The notes beneath the pieces were generated by a model. That model had not been told where the DNA came from. It was given only the letters and a program-made list of their open reading frames with translations, and searched no databases. The translations under genes were made by a program, and so were the position numbers. This document shows positions 7,854 to 17,700 of a stretch of DNA of 64,000 bases, piece after piece; the first letter of the stretch is position 1, and each line of letters opens with the position of its first letter. The DNA is from Pseudoxanthomonas yeongjuensis (GTDB lineage Bacteria > Pseudomonadota > Gammaproteobacteria > Xanthomonadales > Xanthomonadaceae): NCBI RefSeq assembly GCF_010093345.1, contig NZ_PDWT01000002.1:1-64000 (forward strand), written 5' to 3'.

Positions 7854-8828
7854 TCACTTCCGCGTAAGCGATGCTTCCGCCAACTCAAGCGCCTTGTCGA
7901 GCGCCTGCTCCGCAGGAACCTCCACATCCGGCTTGACGCCGGTCCCTTGCCAGTTGGTTCCGGTAATCGGGTTGACCGACCTGGACTCCGGAAGATCGAC
8001 AGCGAAGTGGGAATGGATACGACGATATTCAAATGGATTCGCGCCACCGCCTGTAGTTTCGCCGACAATCACGGCGCGCTTGAGTGCCTGAAGGTCGTAG
8101 GCCACCGACTCCGCCGCCGAAAAGGTCTTGTGCGAGGTCAGAATGTAGACGGGTTTGGTTGGGCCGAAACGACGACCCGGCACCCATGCCGGCGAAGTCG
8201 CATAAGCGTGCGTATCGGTTGGTCGATTGTAGCTGCCGCTAAGAGGGCTTCCGCCTTCGAGTAGATAGCCGGTCAACAGGTTGGCTGTTTCCGCCCCTCC
8301 GCCATTCTGGCGCAGGTCGATGATGAGCGCATCGCCTTGCGCGACAACCGTCATCGCCGCTGCGAACACATCGCCAGCCATCGATGGAGGCGGAAAAACG
8401 CGCAAGTCGAGAAGCATCACGTTGCCCGGCAAGCGCTCGATCTTTTCCACTCCGTGGTTGATCTGCGGCCCATACCATCGTTCCATCTCCGCCGCTGAAA
8501 AAGCCGCATCGCCATCCTGCTGCGGGATCGTTTTTTCGCTGTAGCTGAGGCCCAGGTGTCCATCCTTGGATATCGAACGCAGGAATGCCGTCGCCTCCCT
8601 GGCAAAGGAATCTCCATTACGCGGTTCTTTCCAGCGATCTCCGGACAGGCGAAGCGCTTTGGCTATCTCATGCGCCTTATCTTCATCCACGTAGCGCGAC
8701 TCGATGATGTCGGCCGCAGCGTTGATCACTTCGAGCTGCGCGGCTCGATCGAACACCTCTGCAGTTGCCGCGGTAGCTGGGAGCAATAGGAGAATCAACA
8801 GGATCGAGATGATTGGATGTTTGATCAT
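7854..8828 (-). CDS. Secreted S41-family peptidase
   Basis: The 324-residue protein has a signal peptide (ILLILLLLPATAATA) and then the IRBP/C-terminal-processing peptidase layout. The helical N-terminal part includes DIIESRYVDEDKA. The core includes GDALIIDLRQNGGG near residue 165. The catalytic Ser-containing motif TSHKTFSAAESVAYD lies near 230, and the VGETTGGGAN block near 255. No PDZ domain is obvious, as in short IRBP-type members. The enzyme probably acts in the periplasm or outside the cell. The substrate is unknown. Attc-like sites on both sides suggest that it arrived as a gene cassette. Confidence 0.83.
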   Translation of the reverse strand: MIKHPIISILLILLLLPATAATAEVFDRAAQLEVINAAADIIESRYVDEDKAHEIAKALRLSGDRWKEPRNGDSFAREATAFLRSISKDGHLGLSYSEKTIPQQDGDAAFSAAEMERWYGPQINHGVEKIERLPGNVMLLDLRVFPPPSMAGDVFAAAMTVVAQGDALIIDLRQNGGGAETANLLTGYLLEGGSPLSGSYNRPTDTHAYATSPAWVPGRRFGPTKPVYILTSHKTFSAAESVAYDLQALKRAVIVGETTGGGANPFEYRRIHSHFAVDLPESRSVNPITGTNWQGTGVKPDVEVPAEQALDKALELAEASLTRK

Positions 8829-8881
8829 GGTCAGCTCTCTTTTTTTCCGCCGAAGCAGCGGGCCAGCAATCCTTGCTTGCC

Positions 8882-8945
8882 GCCTCACGCCGGTCTGGTC
8901 AAGGCCCGACCGCGAAGCGGGGGTCGGGTCGGGTGATTGCCAGGT
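8882..8945 (-). other. Degenerate attC-like site
   Basis: On the minus strand an R''-like ACCTGGC is followed by AATCACCCGACCCGA, a CCCCGCTTCGCGG loop, GGGCCTTGACCAGACCGGC and an R'-like GTGAGGC. It lies immediately upstream of the S41 gene, where the left border of that cassette should be. It is weaker than the others. Confidence 0.4.
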
Positions 8946-9071
8946 GGTCGGGTATCCCGACAACCTAGCAAGGAACAAGCTTCGAAAGCGAGGCGTGGCC
9001 CAGTATCCGGGGTTGTGCACGGTGGAATGCCCAGGATCAACCCCTGAGACCGAGCCCGTTACACTGTCCTC

Positions 9072-10418
9072 ATGGATACGAATTCTCTCCTCATGATTCT
9101 GGCTGGCCTGGTCTTCGCGGCCATCGTTTTGTTGATCGCCCTGCTTTTGCGCCGCCCCGAACAGCGCATGGAGCTGGCCCTGCGCGAGGAGCAGCGCAAT
9201 GGCCGTGGAGAACTGCGCGATCAGCTCGACAGCCTGTCCAGACAGCAGGAAACCCGCATCGAGGGCTTCGGCCGCAATCTCGCCGACCTGTCCACCCGCA
9301 CCGACCAGCGCCTGGACCTGCTGCGCGAGGCGTTGGGCGAGGACGCGCGCAAGGGCCGGCTGGAAACCAGCGAGTCGCAGCAGCGCTTCGCCGAAATGCT
9401 CAGCCAGCGCCTGGGCGAACTCACCCAGCGCAACGAACAGCGCATCGGCGAGATGCGCGCCACCCTGGAATCGCGGCTCAAGGAACTGCAGGCCGACAAC
9501 GCCGCCAAGCTCGAACTGATGCGCGCCACCGTCGACGAGAAACTCCACGCCACGCTGGAAACGCGTCTGACCGAAAGCTTCGGCAACGTCACCGCGATGC
9601 TGGCGCAGGTGCACCAGGGCCTGGGCGACATGAACAAGCTAGCCGCCGACGTCGGCGGCCTGCAGCGCGTGCTCAACAACGTCAAGTCGCGCGGCGTGTT
9701 CGGCGAAGTGCAGCTCGCTGGCTTGCTCGAACAGGTATTCGCGCCCGACCAGTATTCCGCCAACGTCGCCACCGTGCCGGGCAGCAATGAGCGCGTCGAA
9801 TTCGCCGTGCGTTTTCCCGGCTCTTCCGCCGACTCGGTGGTGTGGCTGCCGATCGACGCCAAGTTCCCGCGCGAGGATTACGAACGCCTGCTCGACGCCC
9901 AGGAACGCGCCGACGTCGAAGCCGCGCGCGCCTCCGGCGAAGCGCTGGAGCGCCGCGTGCGCCTGGAGGCCACGCGCATCCGCGACAAGTACGTGTCGCC
10001 ACCGCACACCACCGAATTCGCGATCCTGTTCCTGCCCACCGAAGGCCTCTACGCCGAAGTGCTGCGCCGCCCCGGCCTGGTCGATGCCCTGCAGCGCGAC
10101 CAGCGCATCGCCGTGGCCGGTCCGACCACGCTGCTGGCGCTGATGACCAGTTTCCACATGGGCTTCCGCACCCTGGCCATCGAGAAGCGTTCCAGCGAAG
10201 TGTGGAAGACCCTGGGCGCGGTCAAGACAGAGTTCTCCAAGTTCGGCGACGTGCTCGATTCGGTGAAGAGCAAGCTCGATCAGGCCAGCACCCAGATCGA
10301 GAAGACCGGCGTGCGCACGCGGGCGATCGAGCGCAGGTTGCGTGACGTGGAGTCGTTGCCGAGCGAGGGCGAGCAGGGATTGCTGGGTGAGGCGGGTGGG
10401 GGCGACGAGGCGGAGTAA
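9072..10418 (+). CDS. rmuC: DNA recombination protein RmuC
   Basis: The 448-residue protein has an N-terminal membrane anchor (LMILAGLVFAAIVLLIALLL), a long charged coiled coil to about residue 200, and the RmuC nuclease-like domain. In the latter, SRGVFGEVQLAGLLEQV, PIDAKFPREDYERL and VAGPTTLLALMTSF are characteristic. RmuC limits certain rearrangements such as inversions at short inverted repeats in E. coli, probably through an endonuclease-like activity. This genome is rich in short inverted repeats. It is a single gene, with a repeat starting ten bases after its stop codon. Confidence 0.93.
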   Translation: MDTNSLLMILAGLVFAAIVLLIALLLRRPEQRMELALREEQRNGRGELRDQLDSLSRQQETRIEGFGRNLADLSTRTDQRLDLLREALGEDARKGRLETSESQQRFAEMLSQRLGELTQRNEQRIGEMRATLESRLKELQADNAAKLELMRATVDEKLHATLETRLTESFGNVTAMLAQVHQGLGDMNKLAADVGGLQRVLNNVKSRGVFGEVQLAGLLEQVFAPDQYSANVATVPGSNERVEFAVRFPGSSADSVVWLPIDAKFPREDYERLLDAQERADVEAARASGEALERRVRLEATRIRDKYVSPPHTTEFAILFLPTEGLYAEVLRRPGLVDALQRDQRIAVAGPTTLLALMTSFHMGFRTLAIEKRSSEVWKTLGAVKTEFSKFGDVLDSVKSKLDQASTQIEKTGVRTRAIERRLRDVESLPSEGEQGLLGEAGGGDEAE

Positions 10419-10428
10419 TCACCTCTCC

Positions 10429-10618
10429 CCTTGTGGGAGAGGTCGACGCGCATAGCGCGGCGGGAGAGGGGAAAACGGAGCGGGAATGTTTCCGACCGCA
10501 CCATACAATCCGGGCTCGGGAAACGGCTCGACCGACAGGCAAGGTCGAAACAAGCAAGATCAAAAGCCGAACCCTCTCCCGGCCTTCGGCCACCCTCTCC
10601 CGTAAAGGGAGAGGGAAA
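10429..10618. repeat. Dispersed ~200 bp GAGAGG-stem repeat, copy 2
   Basis: This has the same order as the copy at the left end of the window: CTCTCCCCTTGTGGGAGAG hairpin, GTCGACGCGC...GCGCGGCGGG, CAAGATCAAAAGCCGAACCC, and a closing CCCTCTCCCGTAAAGGGAGA hairpin. It fills the gap between convergent rmuC and mlaA, where its closing stem could also act in termination. Confidence 0.75.
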
Positions 10619-10623
10619 AGCGA

Positions 10624-11649
10624 TCAACTGCCCGGCGTCGGCAAAATATCCGGCATCGCGTCCATCGGCACGGTCGGATTTTCTTCCTCTTCCAGCAGGT
10701 ACTCGGGCAGGCTCTCGTCGCCCGACTTCTTGCGGTCTTCGCTGATCTGGTAGTTGCGGCGCTGCAGCCACGAATCGCGGAACAGGGCGTATTCGTCCAC
10801 CGCGCCCTCGCGCAGGGCGTCGATCGACAACAGCTGCGCGCGCACGTTGACCAGTTGCAGGCCCTGCAGGCCGAGGCGGACCTTGTCGTTCTCGACCTGG
10901 CGGATCGGCGACAGCGGCGCGTCGCCGACCAGGCCGAACACATCGCGGATGGTGCGCGGACCGAACAACGGCAGTTCGACGTAGCGCGAACGTTTCCAGC
11001 CCCACACCCCCAGGGTCTGGCCGAAGTCCTCGTTTTTGCGCGGCAGCTTCGCATCGCTGGCCGGATCGAAGATGCCGCCGATGCCCAGGGTCGAATTCAG
11101 CAGGAAACGGCCCAGCGACTGGGCCGCCTGCTTGGGCTTGCCCTGCAGCAGGCTGTTGAGCGTGGTGATCGGCTCGCCCAGGTTGCTGAAGAAATTGCTT
11201 ACGCCCAGGCGCACCGGACGCGGCACCACCTTGACGTAGCCCAGGGCCAATGGCCGGGCGATGGTCCGGTCCACCGCGTTGTTGAAGCGGTGGGTCTTGC
11301 GGTTGAGTTTTTCCCACGGGTCGTAGGACACCGGCATCTGCACACCGGGCGGCAGAGTCGGGTCGGCGACCGGGTTGTATTCGTTCTGGCCGTAGATCGC
11401 GGCGAAGTCATCTTCCGCGGAAGTCGCGTCGGCCTGCGCATTCGCGATCGGCGGCGCGACTGGCGATGCCTCGTCGGCGACCGGGACCGGGCCGGCTTCC
11501 GCCGGCGCGGCGGGCGTGGTTTCGCTGGTGCTTTCGCCGACCACCAGGGTTTCCGCCGGCGGCGCCTGCGCAGCGGTGTGCGGTGTGGACGCGCAGGCGG
11601 TGGCCAGCGCGGCGAGGACGGCAACAGTGGCGATGCGTAACAGATTCAT
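10624..11649 (-). CDS. mlaA: MlaA (VacJ) outer-membrane lipoprotein
   Basis: MlaA is the outer-membrane component that removes mislocalised phospholipids from the outer leaflet and hands them to MlaC. The 341-residue precursor has a lipobox LATAC with Cys19, then a low-complexity Ala/Pro region (to about residue 85). The MlaA domain has DPWEKLNRKTHRFNNAVD, SNFFSNLGEPITTLNSLLQG and GWKRSRYVELPLFGP as hallmarks. The C-terminal acidic extension (residues 310-341) is longer than in E. coli. It is the last gene of the mla operon. AGGGA lies seven bases before the ATG. Confidence 0.93.
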   Translation of the reverse strand: MNLLRIATVAVLAALATACASTPHTAAQAPPAETLVVGESTSETTPAAPAEAGPVPVADEASPVAPPIANAQADATSAEDDFAAIYGQNEYNPVADPTLPPGVQMPVSYDPWEKLNRKTHRFNNAVDRTIARPLALGYVKVVPRPVRLGVSNFFSNLGEPITTLNSLLQGKPKQAAQSLGRFLLNSTLGIGGIFDPASDAKLPRKNEDFGQTLGVWGWKRSRYVELPLFGPRTIRDVFGLVGDAPLSPIRQVENDKVRLGLQGLQLVNVRAQLLSIDALREGAVDEYALFRDSWLQRRNYQISEDRKKSGDESLPEYLLEEEENPTVPMDAMPDILPTPGS

Positions 11650-11665
11650 CCCGATTCCCTGGGTA

Positions 11666-11980
11666 CTACGTCGTGGGGGCCGCGCCGGGGAAGTCCAGCC
11701 CGGGCGTCAATCGATACGCGGCGCGCAGTTCGGACAGGCCGGCGGGCTCGCCTTCGATGCGGGGCGTGATTCCCGCCGCGCGCACGCGGGCGGCGAGTTC
11801 GGCCAACAATGCCAGCCCGGCACTGTCCACGGTAGTGACATTGGTCAGGACGATGCGTTGCACACCTGCCAGCGCTTTGCTGGCGATCGTCCATAACGCC
11901 GCCGCCGCATCGCGGCCGAGCGCCCCGGAAAACACCAGGGCGTCGCCATCGCGGTGGACCGTGGCCTCAGTTGCCGCCAT
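11666..11980 (-). CDS. mlaB: MlaB, STAS-domain subunit of the Mla ABC transporter
   Basis: The 104-residue protein is a single STAS domain. VHRDGDALVFSGALGRD forms the first strands, and NVTTVDSAGLALLAELA near residue 50 is the conserved STAS loop-helix. MlaB binds the ATPase MlaF in the cytoplasm and is needed for transporter assembly and activity. It overlaps the end of mlaD-mlaC by 14 bases and is followed by mlaA, so it is co-transcribed. Confidence 0.85.
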   Translation of the reverse strand: MAATEATVHRDGDALVFSGALGRDAAAALWTIASKALAGVQRIVLTNVTTVDSAGLALLAELAARVRAAGITPRIEGEPAGLSELRAAYRLTPGLDFPGAAPTT

Positions 11981-13031
11981 TGACCTGCATCTTGCCGGCG
12001 CGAAGGTCGGCGGCGACCTGGGCGATGGACTTCTGCCGCAGCGGGGCGTCGAACTGGTTCTTGAAGGTCTGCACGTAGGAAATGCCTTCGATCATCACGT
12101 CGAACGCCTTCCATTGCCCGCCCACGTTGCGGATCAGGTAGTCGACCGGGATCGGATCGCCGCCGTCGCGCAGCATCTCGCTGGAGACTTTCACGCCGCG
12201 GTTGCCGGGCAACGGCGATTCGGACTTGATGCGCACGCGCAGCTTGGTGTTGAAGTCCAGCAGCGAGGTGCCGTAGCGCGAGGTCAGGTTGTCGGCCAGG
12301 GCGTCGGCGAACAGCTTCACGTCGGCGTCCGAAGCGCCGCGCCCATGCACGCCCAGGACCAGGCGCGCGGCGTAGCCGCGGTCGAACATGCGGTTGAATT
12401 CGCTGGTGATGAACTGCTTGAGCGCCGCCGGATCCTTGCGGAATTCGGCGCGGCGCTGCTCCAGCGTGCTCAGGATGCGGGTGCTGCTGTCCAGCACGAC
12501 CTTGCTGGCGGAACCCTGCGCGGCGGGCGGGGCGCTGGCGTCGGCGCCGGCGTCGGCACCCTCGGCCGGCTTGCCGCCGCCGCTGAACATGTACTTGCCG
12601 ACCAGTTGCAGCAGGTCGACCGCGGGCTGGGTAAAGGCGATTTCTTCGCCGGGCTTCAGGGTTTCCGGATCGCCGCCCGGTGAGAGGCCAATGTAGTTCT
12701 CGCCCAACAAACCGCTGGTGAAGATGCCGGCCGAGGTATCGGCGGGCAGGTCCTTGTATTCATTGTTGATGTCGAGGGTGACGATGGAATCGAACTTCAC
12801 CGGGTCCAGCTTGATCCCGGCCACCTGGCCCACGACCACGCCGCCGATCTTCACCGGCGCCTGCGGGCGCAACTGGCCCAGGTTGCTGAAGCGCGCGGTC
12901 AGCTCGTAGCTGTCGCTGCCGAAGCCGAATTTCTTGTTGGTGGAAGCCAGCGCCAGCACCAGCAGCGAGGCCAGGGCCAGCAACAGGAAGGCACCGACGG
13001 CGAATTCAAGACGGGGTCCGCGGACGGCCAT
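11967..13031 (-). CDS. mlaD: MlaD-MlaC fusion: MCE protein with tethered lipid-binding domain
   Basis: One uninterrupted 354-residue frame carries two proteins that are separate in E. coli. Residues 1-165 are MlaD: a membrane anchor (VGAFLLLALASLLVLALAS) and an MCE domain with LTARFSNLGQLRPQAPVKI and VGQVAGIKLDP. A linker rich in Ala, Gly and Asp (about 150-178) leads to residues 180-354, which match MlaC. The matching blocks are LKQFITSEFNRMFD and, near the end, WKAFDVMIEGISYVQTFKNQ. The MlaC part has no signal peptide of its own. It does not need one, because MlaD places its C-terminus in the periplasm. No separate mlaC lies in the operon. Confidence 0.85.
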   Translation of the reverse strand: MAVRGPRLEFAVGAFLLLALASLLVLALASTNKKFGFGSDSYELTARFSNLGQLRPQAPVKIGGVVVGQVAGIKLDPVKFDSIVTLDINNEYKDLPADTSAGIFTSGLLGENYIGLSPGGDPETLKPGEEIAFTQPAVDLLQLVGKYMFSGGGKPAEGADAGADASAPPAAQGSASKVVLDSSTRILSTLEQRRAEFRKDPAALKQFITSEFNRMFDRGYAARLVLGVHGRGASDADVKLFADALADNLTSRYGTSLLDFNTKLRVRIKSESPLPGNRGVKVSSEMLRDGGDPIPVDYLIRNVGGQWKAFDVMIEGISYVQTFKNQFDAPLRQKSIAQVAADLRAGKMQVNGGN

Positions 13032-13034
13032 GGG

Positions 13035-13787
13035 TCAACTCCTGAACAACAAGGCGGAAAGGACGAAATTGAACATCAGCACCAGCAGCGAGGCGTTCAC
13101 TACCGCGCGGGTGGTGGCGACCGAGGTGCCCTCGATGGTGGGCTCGGCATGGAAGCCGACATAGGCGGCGACCAGGGCGCTGGTGCCGCCGAAGATCGCG
13201 GCCTTGAAGAACGCCTGGAGGAAATCGTCGGAGAAATCGACGCTGTCCTTCAGGGTCTGCCAGAAGGTGCCGGCATCGACGCCGATGACATGCACGGCCT
13301 CGAAGTAGCCGGCGGTGATGGCCAGGCTGCAGAAGAAACCGGTCAGCAGCGGCACGCTGATCACCGCCGCCCAGAACCGCGGCGCCACCGCCTTGGCGAT
13401 CGGGTCGATGGCCATCAGTTCCAGCGCCTTGATCTGGTCGGTGGCGCGCATCAGGCCCAGTTCGGCGGCGATGGAGCTGCCGGCGCGGCCGACGAACAGC
13501 AGCGCGGTCAGCACCGGCCCCAGTTCCCGGTACAGGCCCAGGCCGAGCAGGGCGCTGACCTGGCTGGTGGCGCCGTAGGTTTCCAGGGCGCGGTAGCCCA
13601 GCAGGGTCACCGAGAGGCCGACGAAGGCCCCGCCCGCGGCGACGATTGGTAGCGAACGTCCGCCGATCTTGTAGATTTCCCGCACAAGTTCGGCGAAAAA
13701 GTCCTTGGTCGGCTTCGAGGCGCGCAGCACCGACAAGGTGAACAGGCCGGCGCGGCCGAGCGAGCGGGTCGCGGTGACGAAGGGCAT
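13035..13787 (-). CDS. mlaE: MlaE, permease of the Mla ABC transporter
   Basis: The 250-residue inner-membrane protein of the MlaE/YrbE permease family has GRSLPIVAAGGAFVGLSVTL near residue 48. The diagnostic ELGPVLTALLFVGRAGSSIAAELG is at about 90-115, MRATDQIKALELMAIDP follows, and several membrane helices run to the C-terminus. With MlaF and MlaB it forms the inner-membrane complex that moves phospholipid between MlaC and the membrane. Its ATG overlaps the mlaF stop codon, and it ends three bases before mlaD. Confidence 0.94.
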   Translation of the reverse strand: MPFVTATRSLGRAGLFTLSVLRASKPTKDFFAELVREIYKIGGRSLPIVAAGGAFVGLSVTLLGYRALETYGATSQVSALLGLGLYRELGPVLTALLFVGRAGSSIAAELGLMRATDQIKALELMAIDPIAKAVAPRFWAAVISVPLLTGFFCSLAITAGYFEAVHVIGVDAGTFWQTLKDSVDFSDDFLQAFFKAAIFGGTSALVAAYVGFHAEPTIEGTSVATTRAVVNASLLVLMFNFVLSALLFRS

Positions 13788-14575
13788 CAGGCGGCCTCGG
13801 TCCGTGGGGTGGCGTCGAAGGCGATCGGGCCATCGGGTTCGCCGCGCAGGAACTGCCGCACCAGCGGATCGGTGCTGGCTTCAAGCTCGGTCGGGGTACC
13901 CGAAAACACGATCCCGCCATTGGCGATGACCACGGCGTGGTCGGCGATCGGCAGGGTCTCGTGCACGTGGTGGGTGACGATGATGCTGGTCAGGCCCAGG
14001 CTGTCGTTGAGGCGCTGGATCAGGCTCATGATCACTCCGCTGGCGATCGGGTCCAGTCCGGTCAGTGGCTCGTCGTAGATCATCAGTGGCGGGTCCAGGG
14101 CCAGGGCCCGGGCCAGGGCCACGCGCCGGGCCATGCCGCCGGAAAGCTCGCGCGGCCAGGCCTCGCCCGCGGCCAGCAGGCCGACAGCGTTGAGTTTGAA
14201 GTCGACGATGCGGCGGACCAGCGCCGCCGGCAATTTCGTATGCGTGCGCAACGGCAGGGCCACGTTCTCGGCCACGCTCAGGTCGGTGAGCAGGCCATTG
14301 CCCTGCAACAGCACGCCGATGCCCTTGCGCATCTCCAGCAGGTGGCGGGTGCCACGCGGCACCGGCTTGCCGAACACTTCCACGCTGCCCGCCGCGGGCG
14401 GCAGTTCGCCGGTCAGCGCCGCCAGCAGGGTCGACTTGCCGCTGCCCGACGGGCCCAGCACCGCGGTGATGCTGCCGCGCGGTACCGACAGGTCGATGTC
14501 GCGCAGGATCGTGCGCCCGCCACGGTCGAGGCGGAGCTTTGCAAGGCGCACGGCGGGCGAGTCGGGGGAGGGCAT
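13787..14575 (-). CDS. mlaF: MlaF, ATPase of the Mla ABC transporter
   Basis: The ABC ATPase of the Mla system is about 262 residues from the ATG at 14575. A GTG twelve codons upstream is possible, but the ATG start gives the usual family N-terminus. Walker A is GPSGSGKST, the signature is ELSGGMARRVALARAL, and Walker B is PLMIYDEPLTGLDP, with a switch His in IVTHHV. It heads the operon mlaF-mlaE-mlaDC-mlaB-mlaA and is divergent from recC. An AT-rich stretch between them (about 14620-14665) probably holds both promoters. Confidence 0.92.
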   Translation of the reverse strand: MPSPDSPAVRLAKLRLDRGGRTILRDIDLSVPRGSITAVLGPSGSGKSTLLAALTGELPPAAGSVEVFGKPVPRGTRHLLEMRKGIGVLLQGNGLLTDLSVAENVALPLRTHTKLPAALVRRIVDFKLNAVGLLAAGEAWPRELSGGMARRVALARALALDPPLMIYDEPLTGLDPIASGVIMSLIQRLNDSLGLTSIIVTHHVHETLPIADHAVVIANGGIVFSGTPTELEASTDPLVRQFLRGEPDGPIAFDATPRTEAA

Positions 14576-14751
14576 CGGCAAGGCAAACTCCAAAACACCG
14601 TAAAGGATCACCGGCGGTAGCTGAACAATATTGCACTGTCGAGTTTTATTTTAGGGACAATGCGGGACCCGTGCCGGCGAATTCGCCTTGATCGCGAGAC
14701 GCAGAGGGCGTGGTCGCGGCGAATGCGACGGGTCTGCGGCAAGATGGAGCA

Positions 14752-17700
14752 ATGCCCGCCCCTTCCTCCGACTTCCGCCTGTACCACTCCAATTCGCTGG
14801 AAGTGCTGGCCGGCCTGCTGGCCACCGAGCTGCGCGCGCCCGCGCCCGGGCAGTCGCTGCTGGCCCCGGACATCGTGTTGATCCCGCAGGTGGCGATGCG
14901 GCGCTGGCTGCAGGCGACGCTGGCGGCCGAACACGGCATCGCCGCCAACCTGGAGTTCCTGACCCCGGGTGAATTCGTCCAGCGTGCGCTGCAGGCCAAT
15001 GTCCCCGGCGACCACGACGACCTTGATGCGTCCGCCCTGCGCTGGCAGCTGTATGCGGCGCTCACCGTCCCGGCGATCCTGCGCGAACCTGCGATGCAGC
15101 CGCTCAAACGTTACCTGGACGGCGACAACGCGCTGAAGCCGTGGTCGCTGGCCGGCGAGTTGGCCTCGGTATTCGAGAAGTACCAGGCCTGGCGCCGCGA
15201 CTGGCTGCTGGGTTGGGAGGCCGGGCAGGCGCCGCGCGACCCTCAGGCCGTGCTGTGGCGGCACATCGCCGGCGGCCGCGCGCATCGCGCTCGGCGCATC
15301 GACGACTACCTTGCCGACTACGCCCACGACGCCCACGACGCCCACGACGCCCACGACGGCGCCGCGCCGCTGCCCGTCGGCCTGCCCTCGCGGCTGTTCG
15401 CCTTCGCCACCCTCAACGTGTCGCCGGATGTGCTGCGGGTCATCGCCACCCAGGCGCGGGTCGGCACGCTGCATTTCTACATGCCGACGCCGACGCGTTC
15501 GTACTGGGGCGACCTGCAGACACTGGGCGAACGGTTGCGCGCGCAGGCCGACGATCCGTTCGCCATGGTCGATGCGGACAATCCGTTGCTGCAGGCCTGG
15601 GGTGCGGCCGGTCGCGACTTCGTCGTCGTGCTCGGCAGCTACGAAGTGGTGCATCCCTCGGGCGAGATCGCCGCCTACGCCGATCCCGAGACGCGTGTCG
15701 ATGACAAGCCGGACAGCGACAGCCTGTTGCAGCGCCTGCAGCGCGACCTGCTGCATCGGCGTCCGCCACCGGCGATGGCCTGGCGTGAAAAAGTCGACGT
15801 GGACGATTCCAGCATCCAGATCCACGCCTGCCATACACGCCTGCGCGAAGTGCAGGTGCTGCACGACCAGTTGCGCGGCCTGCTTGAAGACCCGCGCTTC
15901 GATCCGCCGTTGCAGCCGCGCGAGATCGCGGTGCTGGCGCCCGATATCGATCCGTACGCGCCCTATATCGAAGCGGTATTCGGCGGCCTGGCCGGCACGG
16001 CCGATTTCATTCCCTATGCGCTGGCCGATACCAGTCCGCTGGCCAGCGAACCGTTGGCGGAAGTCTTCCTGCGCCTGCTTGCGCTGCCGATCTCGCGCTT
16101 CGGCCTCAACGAAATCCTCGACCTGCTGGCCTGCGCGCCCATCGCCAATGCCGCGGGACTCGACCCGCCTGCGCTGGAGCGACTGCATGGCTGGCTGTCG
16201 GCGGCAGGAGCGCGCTGGGGCATAGATGCGGGCCACCGCGAACGCCACCAGGCACCGCGCGACGACGCCTATACCTGGGCGTTCGCGCTCGACCGCCTGT
16301 TGCTGGGCCATGCCAGCGGCGGCGAAGGCGAGATCGCCGGCGTCGCCCCGTGGCCGGAGCTCGAAGGCAGTGGACTGGTGGCGTTGGATGCGCTGATCCG
16401 CTTGTTGCGCGTGCTGGCACGCAACGAGCGCGTGCTGGGTGAAGCGATGACGCCCGCGCAGTGGCGCGAACGCCTGCTCGGACTGCTCGAAGCGATTTTG
16501 CCGCAACCACCGCAGGCGCTCGCCGACCAGCGCGCGCCGGAACGCCTGCGCAACAGCATCGATGGATTCGCCGAGGCCGCACGCCGCGCCGGTTTCGATC
16601 AGCCGGTACCGCCCGAGGTGTTGCGCGCGCATTTCGCCGCCGAGCTGGCCGAAGCCGATACGCGCGCGCCGCTGCTGACCGGCGGGATAAGTTTCGGGCG
16701 CATGGTGCCGATGCGGCTGCTGCCGTTCCGCGTGCTCTGCGTGCTGGGCATGAACGACGGCGACTACCCGCGCCGCGATCCTGCCGCCGGCCTCAACCAG
16801 CTCACCGCCGAACTGGGAACCAGCAGGCGTCGCCATGGCGACCGTTCGTTGCGCGAAGACGACCGCTATCTTTTCCTGCAATTGTTCAGTGCCGCGTCCG
16901 AAGTGTTCTATCTCAGCTATCTTGGCGCCGATCCGCGCGACGGCAGCGCGCGCGAGCCGTCGGTGCTGGTCTCGGAACTGATCGATGTCGTCGCGCGTTA
17001 TCACGCTGACGTCGCAGCAGCCGGCAGGCAGCTGGTCGTGCATCATCCGCTGCAGCCGTTCGCGGCGGCGGCGTTCGGCGCCGTCGACGGAAAAGAAGAA
17101 GGCAGGACCGAGCCGCGTCGCTTCAGCTACCGGCGCGAATGGCATCCCGCAGCCGGGGCATTGCAGGAACAACGCAAGCCACCCGCGCGCTGGTTGGTCG
17201 ATCCGCTGCCGGCGGGCGAGGCGGTGGAATCGCTGTCGCTGGCCGAGTTGCGCGGCTTCCTGCGCGATCCCGCCGACGCCTTCCTGCGGCAAAGCCTTGC
17301 CCTGCGCCTGCCGCAAGTGGGCGACGCCGACGATGACCTCGATCCGCTCGCCGCGCCCGGCAGCGGCCTGGATCGCTGGAAACTGCAGCAGGCCGTGTTC
17401 GAGGCCTGCGTATCGGGTGCGGAAGACTATGCTTCGCTGCATCGCCAGCTGCGCGCGCGCGCGCTGTTGCCCTCGGGACCGCTGGGCGAGCGCCAACTCA
17501 AATTGCTGCGCGCGCAGGTGCAGCCGTATGCGGACGCGTTCGTGCAATGGCGCGGCGACCGTGCGCCGCAATCGCAGGCCTTCGATCTCGATCTGGGCGG
17601 CGTGCGCCTGCATGGCCGCATCGAAGACATTTATGCAACGGGACTGCCGCGGTTCCGCTACGACAAGTTGCATGGACCGTCGCAAATAGCCGATGGCCTG

